Source of the DNA: Sphingopyxis sp.
GTDB lineage: Bacteria; Pseudomonadota; Alphaproteobacteria; Sphingomonadales; Sphingomonadaceae
Assembly: GCA_017745175.1 (NCBI GenBank)
Contig: JAGHZY010000014.1
Span: 1 to 64,000 of the forward strand
Direction of reading: 5' to 3'
Length of the DNA: 64,000 nt
Position numbers and translations under genes: made by a program. Positions 58,379 through 64,000 of the stretch are shown one piece after another. The notes beneath the pieces were generated by a model. It had not been told where the DNA came from. It made no database searches and saw only the letters and a list, made by a program, of their open reading frames with translations. The stretch's first letter is position 1. Every line of letters starts with the position of its first letter.

Positions 58379-59584
58379 ATGACACGCATCCTGCACGTCC
58401 TCGATCATAGCCTGCCCGCGCACAGCGGCTACACCTTTCGCACGCGCGCGCTGATGAAGGCGCAGGTGGCGAAGGGATGGGAGGTCGCGGGCGTCACCGG
58501 CGTGCGGCATCCCGAGCCCGGCCCTGACGGCGAGACCGTCGACGGGCTGACCTTTTACCGCACGCCGCTGATCGCGCCAGCGCGCGCGCCGATCCGCGAA
58601 TGGCGCGAGATCGGGGCGCTGGCCAAGCGCGTCGAGGCGCTGGCGCGCGAATGGAAACCCGATGTGCTGCATGCACACTCGCCCGTGCTCGACGGGCTCG
58701 CGGCGCTGCGCGTCGGCAAGAAACTCGGCATCCCGGTCATTTATGAAATCCGCGCCTTTTGGGAGGATGCGTCGGTGGGCAATGGCACCGGGCGCGAGGG
58801 CAGTTTGCGATACTGGCTGACCAAGCAGCTCGAAACCCATGCGGTGAAATCGGCCGACGCGGTCGCGGTGATCTGCGAAGGATTGCGCGGCGATTTGATC
58901 GCGCGCGGCATCGACGCGGACAAAATCACCGTATCGCCTAACGGCGTCGACCTCGAATTGTTCGGCGATCCGACCCCGCGCGACGATGCGCTTGCCGACA
59001 CGCTGGGCCTCGCCGCCGACGACGCGGTAATCGGCTATATCGGCAGTTTCTACGATTATGAGGGGATCGACGATCTGATCGCCGCAATACCCGCGCTGGT
59101 CGCGGCGCAGCCGAGGGCGCGGCTGCTGCTCGTCGGCGGCGGGCCGATGGAGATGGCGCTGAAGGCGCAGGCTGCGGCATCACCCGCCGCGGCGCATATC
59201 CATTTTGTCGGCCGCGTGCCGCATCAGGAGGTCGAGCGTTATTATTCGCTGATCGATATCCTTGCCTATCCGCGCAAGAAAATGCGGCTGACCGACCTTG
59301 TCACGCCGCTGAAGCCGCTCGAGGCGATGGCGCAGGGCAAGCTGGTGGCGGCGTCGGATGTCGGCGGTCACCGCGAGCTGATCGAGGATGGTGTGACGGG
59401 AACGCTGTTCGCGCCCGACCACCCCCGCGCGATCGCGGATGCCCTCGCCAAATTGCTGGAAAATCGGGATATGTGGGCCGAACGCCGGCGCGTCGCACGT
59501 ATTTTTGTCGAAACCCATCGTAACTGGTCATCAAACATTTTACGTTACGAGCCGGTTTACCAGCAATTGCTGCGCGGAGCCTGA
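58379..59584 (+). CDS. Exosortase A-associated glycosyltransferase (GT4, TIGR04063-like)
   Basis: 401 aa GT-B enzyme. N-terminal Rossmann domain starts TRILHVLDHSLPAHSGYTFR, the sugar acceptor side typical of the TIGR04063 group; VIYEIRAFWEDASVGNGTGR; and the C-terminal donor domain has VSPNGVDLELFG, YIGSFYDYEGIDDLIAAIPA, RLLLVGGGPM and PLKPLEAMAQGKLVAASDVG (the EX7E region). ATG 58379. It faces away from the ligase unit across 64 bp, and both likely serve one exopolysaccharide or protein-glycan pathway. No exosortase gene lies in the window. Confidence 0.9.
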   Translation: MTRILHVLDHSLPAHSGYTFRTRALMKAQVAKGWEVAGVTGVRHPEPGPDGETVDGLTFYRTPLIAPARAPIREWREIGALAKRVEALAREWKPDVLHAHSPVLDGLAALRVGKKLGIPVIYEIRAFWEDASVGNGTGREGSLRYWLTKQLETHAVKSADAVAVICEGLRGDLIARGIDADKITVSPNGVDLELFGDPTPRDDALADTLGLAADDAVIGYIGSFYDYEGIDDLIAAIPALVAAQPRARLLLVGGGPMEMALKAQAAASPAAAHIHFVGRVPHQEVERYYSLIDILAYPRKKMRLTDLVTPLKPLEAMAQGKLVAASDVGGHRELIEDGVTGTLFAPDHPRAIADALAKLLENRDMWAERRRVARIFVETHRNWSSNILRYEPVYQQLLRGA

Positions 59585-59641
59585 CCGTCGCAGTTCGACA
59601 GACGACTTGGCGGCCTGGCAAGCCGGTGGATTTGGGACGAT

Positions 59642-60466
59642 ATGGAAGAGACCAGCGAAAACCGGGGCAACGGGATGGCGATTGCGTTGCTGCGCGCGCT
59701 TCGGCCTGCGATTCCGGCGGTAATCGGGGCCGCGGCTCTGACCTTTCTGTTCGCCGCCGTGATGCCCTTTTCGTGGGTCTCGGCGATCAGCTGGAATCTC
59801 TATCTCGATCGCCTGTCGGACCTGTTCGTGCCGCCCGTGGGCAATGGCGGGCGGTTGGCGCTGGCGCTCGGCATGTCGGCCGTCGCTGCGGTCATCGCCG
59901 GCCTTGTCGCGTTGCTGATCACAAAGCCCGAGGCGGCGGGCCTCGCGTCGCTGCGCAATCCGTTTCGTCGCACTTCGGTCGCGGCCGACGATGGTGACGA
60001 ACCCGTTCTGACGCGCCGCCGCGCCGACCTGCATCCCGATGATCCGCCGCGTCCGCCGATCCGTGCGGGCCGCGACCTGCCCGCGGGCGGGTTGGGCCCG
60101 GTCGAAACGGGCGGACGTTACGAACCCGGGCTTGCTCAATGGCCCGGCGAAGCGGGTGCGCCGGACGAGGAAGAGTTCATCCTTGCCGATCTCGCTCCCG
60201 AGGAGGAGTTCGACGGCGATGCGCCCTGGCTGCAGCCCGCCGAGATGACCGCGCCCCCGCCGATGCCTGACCCGGCCGACAAGTCGCTCGGCGCCATGGT
60301 CGCGCGTTTCGAAGCCGGGTTGACGCGGCGCCGGCAGGAGTCGGTCGCCACGGCGGCGATTCCCGTGGTGCAGGCCGAGGTGATCGAGGATGAGCCCGAA
60401 GTCGATTTCGCGCTCGAAGCCGCGCTCGGGACTCTGCAGCGGATGACACGCCAGTCGGTCGGCTAA
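59642..60466 (+). CDS. Membrane-anchored acidic hypothetical protein
   Basis: 274 aa with two hydrophobic segments (about 23-45 and 71-95) and a long, cytoplasmic, Pro/Glu/Asp-rich C-terminal part (about 100-274) that is probably disordered up to about 210 and helical at the end (MVARFEAGLTRRRQESV, FALEAALGTLQRM). No known domain. ATG 59642, 57 bp after the glycosyltransferase gene; possibly in the same transcript. The stop overlaps the convergent gene by four bases. Confidence 0.7.
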   Translation: MEETSENRGNGMAIALLRALRPAIPAVIGAAALTFLFAAVMPFSWVSAISWNLYLDRLSDLFVPPVGNGGRLALALGMSAVAAVIAGLVALLITKPEAAGLASLRNPFRRTSVAADDGDEPVLTRRRADLHPDDPPRPPIRAGRDLPAGGLGPVETGGRYEPGLAQWPGEAGAPDEEEFILADLAPEEEFDGDAPWLQPAEMTAPPPMPDPADKSLGAMVARFEAGLTRRRQESVATAAIPVVQAEVIEDEPEVDFALEAALGTLQRMTRQSVG

Positions 60467-60789
60467 TCCTCGACGGTCAATATTTCGATCCGGATCGAGT
60501 CCTCGCCGGCTCCGCACTCGACCACGATATCGGCTACGATATGGCCGGGGAGCGTCCACTCGGTCGCGTTCAGCCGGTCGTGCAGCGCACGGCGCATCGC
60601 TTCGCTTTCCCCGGTTGCGAGCGTGCACGGGAATATGTGCCGCGCGCCCACAAAACTCGCACTCGCCCACGGACGAAAGGTCGAAGCGCCCGCCGCGAGG
60701 CCGAGGGGCAGTTCGCGAAGCAGAAGATGGCGCAGCCGGCGATGCGGACAGCCCGGGCGCGGGGGCAAGGCAGGGGACCAGCGCATCAT
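60463..60789 (-). CDS. Hypothetical protein, partner of 60786-61049
   Basis: 108 aa. Two parts: a basic N-terminus with cysteine and histidine (PGCPHRRLRHLLLRELPLGL) and a more ordered C-terminal half with FVGARHIFPCTLATGESEAM, RRALHDRLNATEWTLPGHIV and ADIVVECGAGEDSIRIEILT. Not recognised. ATG 60789 overlaps the stop of the upstream gene (ATGA). The pair may be a regulated two-gene module, since both lie opposite an S24 repressor gene. Confidence 0.6.
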   Translation of the reverse strand: MMRWSPALPPRPGCPHRRLRHLLLRELPLGLAAGASTFRPWASASFVGARHIFPCTLATGESEAMRRALHDRLNATEWTLPGHIVADIVVECGAGEDSIRIEILTVED

Positions 60790-61049
60790 GGCCGCACCCC
60801 GGCGCCGAGCGCGCGCATGGCTCTGGTTCGCCGGTCGCCTCGCGGCACAACGCGGCCCGAATGGCGATCGGCACGCCATTTGTTCATGAAATGTTCTACT
60901 CGACATATCAGCTCGCGGCCCGGTTCGCGGCCGCCGCGCAGGTCGCTGACGAGGCGCGGATCGCGCACGGCGGCGCGGCCGAACACGCTCGGCGGCATCG
61001 CCGATTCCTTCAGGAAGGCCTCGATCCTCTGCAACAGGCTACGCTCCAT
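60786..61049 (-). CDS. Small helix-turn-helix-like hypothetical protein
   Basis: 87 aa. MERSLLQRIEAFLKESAMPP, SVFGRAAVRDPRLVSDLRGG and REPGRELICRVEHFMNKWRA suggest a small helical DNA-binding fold like that of Cro or of a sphingomonad HTH group; the C-terminal third is basic and probably disordered. ATG 61049 follows GGAGG with ideal spacing. Divergent from the S24 gene over 135 bp that contains palindromic operators. Confidence 0.65.
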   Translation of the reverse strand: MERSLLQRIEAFLKESAMPPSVFGRAAVRDPRLVSDLRGGREPGRELICRVEHFMNKWRADRHSGRVVPRGDRRTRAMRALGAGVRP

Positions 61050-61089
61050 TTTTTCCTCCCGGATCGCAAATAACCGGGCGACTCACCCG

Positions 61090-61165
61090 ATAGGATATTT
61101 CCTATTTGAGATCCATTTTCCTACTTGTCTAGGAAAAATCCGTTTGCTAGAGACGAAATAGGAAG
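61090..61165. promoter_or_regulatory. Palindromic operators between the S24 repressor and the small-gene pair
   Basis: Three related sites with CCTA/TAGG half-sites lie in this A/T-rich gap: ATAGGATATTTCCTAT (61090-61105), TTTTCCTACTTGTCTAGGAA (61116-61135, 8-bp arms running to 61137), and a single half-site AATAGGAA (61157-61164). They are placed to control both divergent units, as in lambda-like repressor regions. Confidence 0.65.
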
Positions 61166-61184
61166 GACCAGCCCCAGCGACCCC

Positions 61185-61853
61185 ATGGCCGATCTTGCTC
61201 ACGACCCGCGCGCCGCGCTCGACCGGCTCCTGACCGACAGGGGGATCGACTATGCGCGCCTGTCGCAGGTGATCGGACGCAACCCCGCCTATATCCAGCA
61301 ATATATCAAACGCGGCTCGCCGCGGCGGCTCGCCGAGCAGGACCGCGCGCGGATCGCCGCCTATCTGGGGGTGTCCGAGGCGATGCTGGGCGGGCCGGTG
61401 CAGCGCGTGGCGCGCCCGGTGCGTATGCGCGGGCCCGGAATGATCCTGGTGCCCAAACTGGCGATCGGAGCCTCGGCCGGTGCGGGGGCAAGTGTTGACG
61501 GCGAACCGGTCGAGGGCGAGGTCGCTTTCGATCCCAAATGGCTGCGCGATCTTGGCGCCGATCCGCGTGCGCTCAGCATCATTCGCGTCGAGGGCGATTC
61601 GATGGCGCCGACGCTCGACGATGGTGACGACATCCTCGTCGATGGCGGCGACACCGCGGCACGCCTGCGCGATGGTATCTATGTGCTGCGCATGGACGAT
61701 GCGCTGATGGTGAAACGCGTCGCGCGCGCGCCGGGGCAGGGGCGGATTTCGGTGATCAGCGACAATCCGCATTATCGCAGCTGGGATGACCTGCCGATGG
61801 CCGCGGTCCGGCTGGTCGGCCGTGTCGTCTGGACCGGCCGCCGGGTGCGATAG
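61185..61853 (+). CDS. S24 (LexA/CI-like) transcriptional repressor
   Basis: 222 aa. N-terminal helix-turn-helix (RLSQVIGRNPAYIQQYIKRG, RIAAYLGVSEAML) and a C-terminal S24 peptidase-like domain with IIRVEGDSMAPTLDDGDD (Ser) and GIYVLRMDDALMVKRVARA (Lys), ending NPHYRSWDDLPMAAVRLVGR. LexA, CI and RdgC-like regulators with this fold are cleaved in the RecA-dependent SOS response; an Ala-Gly pair in the linker (GASAGAG) could be the cut site but I cannot be sure. ATG 61185; a TTG at 61125 in the operator is unlikely. Probably binds the palindromes just upstream. Confidence 0.85.
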   Translation: MADLAHDPRAALDRLLTDRGIDYARLSQVIGRNPAYIQQYIKRGSPRRLAEQDRARIAAYLGVSEAMLGGPVQRVARPVRMRGPGMILVPKLAIGASAGAGASVDGEPVEGEVAFDPKWLRDLGADPRALSIIRVEGDSMAPTLDDGDDILVDGGDTAARLRDGIYVLRMDDALMVKRVARAPGQGRISVISDNPHYRSWDDLPMAAVRLVGRVVWTGRRVR

Positions 61854-61856
61854 CGT

Positions 61857-62162
61857 CTAGCGCGGCGCGGCCATTTCGGCTTCGATCTCGTGCTCGATCA
61901 CTTCGGCGCGCTGGCATTGCTCCTCGTTGCCGTCGCGGCATTTCGCGAGCGCCTTGTCGCGCTGGCGCGACAGCTTGCCGACGCGCTCCTCGCTCTGGCG
62001 CATCTCGCGGCCACGGTTGCGATCAGCCTCGTCCTGGCTTGTCGTCGACCAGTCGGCGACCTGGCCGACGGCCTTCACCGGTGCGGTCACCACGGTCTTC
62101 ACCGCGCTGACGCAGCCGGCGAGCAGGGGCGCGGCCATAACCGCAACGATCAAAGCGCGCAT
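61857..62162 (-). CDS. Small lipoprotein with coiled coil
   Basis: 101 aa. Lipobox: MRALIVAVMAAPLLAGCVSA, with the modified Cys at 17. Then AVKTVVTAPVKAVGQVADW and a charged helical region (about 45-95, SEERVGKLSRQRDKALAKC) ending in EHEIEAEMA. Probably an inner- or outer-membrane lipoprotein of unknown role. ATG 62162 follows AGGAGAAG. Convergent with the S24 gene, three bases apart. Confidence 0.82.
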   Translation of the reverse strand: MRALIVAVMAAPLLAGCVSAVKTVVTAPVKAVGQVADWSTTSQDEADRNRGREMRQSEERVGKLSRQRDKALAKCRDGNEEQCQRAEVIEHEIEAEMAAPR

Positions 62163-62342
62163 TTTCTTCTCCTCACCGACGTGGCGCCCCATTGCATAAT
62201 CGCCGCGATCTGAACAGGATATTGCGACGGGACGACCGCGCATCTGGTCCATGTGTCACATTACTGAAATAAATGGTTAAATTGCTATTTACCAACTGCC
62301 CGTAGGCGTGCGGGCACAAGATAGCAGCTTGAAGAGAGTCGG

Positions 62343-63629
62343 ATGAACGCGATGGGATATGCCTTTACGCCGACGTCGGGCGACGCGTCCGCGATCGGCG
62401 CCGACGCGCATATGTCCGAAGTCATCGACCTGTTCCGCGGCAATCCCCAATTGCGTGCGCTTGCGGTCGTCGACGAGGGTGATCGGCCGGTCGGCATCAT
62501 CCGCGAGCAGCGCGTGCGCGAGCTGCTCTTCTGTCCATTCTGGTTTTCGCTGATGCAGAACCCGACCATCGGCGGCTCGATCTCCTCGATGATCGAGCCG
62601 TGCGCGACCGCCGACGTTGCGCGATCGACGACGGACCTGTTGCGAATCGCGGCGCAGTCGGCAGGGCAGCAGGAGCTTGTCCTGACGCGCGCGGGGCGGT
62701 TCGTGGAAACGCTCGACAGTGGCCAGCTTGCGAGGCTTGCGATGCTGCGCGAGGTCGAACTGGCGCAGGAGCGCGCGGCGCGATCGACGCATATCGATGA
62801 AGCCGGGCGGCAGTTCCAGCAGGACATCACCGCGCTCACCGGCGCGCTGTCCGAAATGGCGAGGAAGGTCGAGGCCGTTGCCGGCACGCTGTCCGAACGC
62901 GCGAAGCAAACGGGCCGCGATGCGGTGACCGTTGCGGGCGCGACGGCGCAGACGCTCGCCGGACTGCAGGATCTCGGCGATCGCGGTCATGCGCTGGCGG
63001 CGACGATGACGAAGATCGTCGAGGACGGGTCGCGCGCGCGCGCCGTTCGCGGCGATGCCTATGTCAAGATCAAGCAGGCCGGCGAACGGGCGACCGCCCT
63101 GAAGGCCGCGAGCCAGTCGATCGAACAGATGCTGGCACTGATCATCGACATGGCCAGCCGCACCAACATGCTCGCGCTCAACGCGGGAATCGAGGCCGCG
63201 CGGGCGGGCGACGCCGGCCGCGGCTTTGCCGTCGTGGCGTCGGAAGTGAAGACGCTGGCCGGCCAGACACGCATCGCGGCGGGCGACATCACCCGATATG
63301 TCGACCGGATCCGCGACATCGTCGGTCAGGTCGCGGCGGGCTTCGACGAAGTCGAACGGGCGATCGATGCGAACAACGGCTTTTCCGACGCGATCGATCG
63401 CGCGGTCGACGGACAGAGCGCAACGACGCTGACGATCGCAAGCTATGTCGAACAGGCGGTGTTCGCGGGGCGCGAGATCGACGCGCGGGTGCGCGAAATC
63501 GGGCATGGGGCGACCGCAGTGGGGGATGGCGCCCAGACGCTCGGCCGGTTGTCGGCCGGGCTCACCGAGGCCGCGCAGTCGCTGCATCACCGCGCACGGC
63601 ATTTCGTCGAAGCCGTCGCGGGGGCCTGA
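62343..63629 (+). CDS. Soluble chemoreceptor-like protein with N-terminal CBS-like domain
   Basis: 428 aa without membrane helices or signal. The N-terminal part (about 20-125) has one CBS-like repeat ([27 protein letters not shown]) and a second similar one near 110, as in a CBS pair. Residues about 150-428 are helical with the chemoreceptor hairpin: [40 protein letters not shown] and [20 protein letters not shown]. It would signal to a CheA/CheW complex from the cytoplasm, perhaps sensing a nucleotide. ATG 62343 follows GAGAG. No other chemotaxis gene is close. Confidence 0.88.
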   Translation: MNAMGYAFTPTSGDASAIGADAHMSEVIDLFRGNPQLRALAVVDEGDRPVGIIREQRVRELLFCPFWFSLMQNPTIGGSISSMIEPCATADVARSTTDLLRIAAQSAGQQELVLTRAGRFVETLDSGQLARLAMLREVELAQERAARSTHIDEAGRQFQQDITALTGALSEMARKVEAVAGTLSERAKQTGRDAVTVAGATAQTLAGLQDLGDRGHALAATMTKIVEDGSRARAVRGDAYVKIKQAGERATALKAASQSIEQMLALIIDMASRTNMLALNAGIEAARAGDAGRGFAVVASEVKTLAGQTRIAAGDITRYVDRIRDIVGQVAAGFDEVERAIDANNGFSDAIDRAVDGQSATTLTIASYVEQAVFAGREIDARVREIGHGATAVGDGAQTLGRLSAGLTEAAQSLHHRARHFVEAVAGA

Positions 63630-63729
63630 TTCCTCGCGTCAGGACAAGGGCTTGCCCGATCCTGCAACGCTGATAGGATGGCGTCCGCGCCGGAGGCGTC
63701 TGAGGCCATCGGCGGGGAGGAGGGTCATC

Positions 63730-64000
63730 ATGACGAATATCCAAAAGGGTTTGGCCGAATTTATCGGCACTTTCTGGCTTGTGTTCGGCGGTTGCGGCAG
63801 CGCGGTTCTCGCTGCAGCCTTTCCCGACGTCGGTATCGGATTGCTCGGCGTATCGCTCGCTTTCGGCCTGACCGTCGTGACCATGGCCTATGCGATCGGT
63901 CATATTTCGGGGTGCCATCTCAACCCGGCCGTCACCGTCGGGCTGTGGGCGGGCGGGCGCTTCGAAGCGCGCGATATCCCGCTCTATGTCGTTGCGCAGG
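63730..64000 (+). CDS. aqpZ: Aquaporin Z (partial, runs off the window)
   Basis: Water channel; 90 residues visible. [20 protein letters not shown], the glycine-rich first helix, [20 protein letters not shown] with the first NPA motif, and [19 protein letters not shown]. In AqpZ the residue after helix 2 and the HLNPAVT context are as expected. ATG 63730 follows GGAGGAGGG. The second NPA and the selectivity filter are beyond the right edge. Confidence 0.94.
   Translation, partial: MTNIQKGLAEFIGTFWLVFGGCGSAVLAAAFPDVGIGLLGVSLAFGLTVVTMAYAIGHISGCHLNPAVTVGLWAGGRFEARDIPLYVVAQ

Noticed and set aside
1-64000. CRISPR arrays, tRNA or rRNA genes, insertion sequences
   Set aside because: No evenly spaced direct repeats, no cloverleaf or rRNA-like segments and no transposase coding region were seen on either strand.

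Overview
The window is a high-GC alphaproteobacterial chromosome segment. I infer a member of the Sphingomonadales, probably Sphingopyxis or a close relative. The basis is a complete Rhodobacter-type gene transfer agent (GTA) structural cluster, an exosortase-A-associated glycosylation pair, an OmpA porin with a long polyproline linker, an intracellular polyhydroxyalkanoate depolymerase, and many short palindromic repeats of the kind sphingomonads carry. Genus is inference only. I see no tRNA, rRNA, CRISPR array, integrase or transposase, and no gene-free stretch longer than about 260 bp.

Layout. 1-3074 (minus strand): rpsM (cut by the window edge), an inositol-monophosphatase-family gene, a PmbA/TldE homologue and a small membrane protein. 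3348-4610: a SulP anion transporter without a STAS domain. 4619-12282 (minus): a long housekeeping run, read proA, a small unknown gene, nadD, rsfS, rlmH, envC, ctpA, dsbB, coq7, secreted hypothetical. Several junctions are 4-bp stop/start overlaps, three of them using GTG or TTG starts. 12361-18148: a DUF3667 membrane protein, a PhoD-type phosphatase, an ArsR/SRPBCC pair with a clear palindromic operator region, an enoyl-CoA hydratase and purC. 18218-25042: a bacterial lipoxygenase, a diguanylate cyclase, a two-domain M16 protease and an Slp-like secreted protein.

25229-39568 is the most notable region: an RcGTA-like cluster from a small DNA-binding protein and large terminase through portal, protease, capsid, connectors, tail tube, tape measure, baseplate hub, cell-wall peptidase and host-specificity protein. 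It differs from the Rhodobacter plan in four ways. No g7 (stopper) gene is present. A small secreted-protein gene on the opposite strand, with a palindromic repeat, sits between g8 and g9. The distal-tail gene g12 carries an extra 560-residue N-terminal region but keeps a strong internal start for the ordinary-sized protein. The host-specificity protein is short. No integrase, replication or lysis genes accompany it, so it looks like a GTA and not a prophage.

39699-54597: OmpA with a good terminator, a lone ExbD, DUF1993, an MsbA-type ABC exporter, a YjhX-family protein, PhaZ, an oxidoreductase, a YkvA protein, a dipeptide epimerase, a flavin-type stress protein, and a SoxR gene divergent from a glyoxalase-fold gene with a SoxR-type promoter. 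These are followed by a monooxygenase, a carboxymuconolactone-decarboxylase-like protein, thiolase and MaoC (a fatty-acyl/aromatic acid module), then an MscS channel.

54628-64000: topoisomerase IB; an acyltransferase, an O-glycosylation ligase and a small membrane protein in one coupled minus-strand unit; a divergent exosortase-A-associated glycosyltransferase; an S24-type repressor facing a coupled pair of unknown small genes across palindromic operators; a lipoprotein; a soluble CBS-like chemoreceptor; and the start of aquaporin Z.
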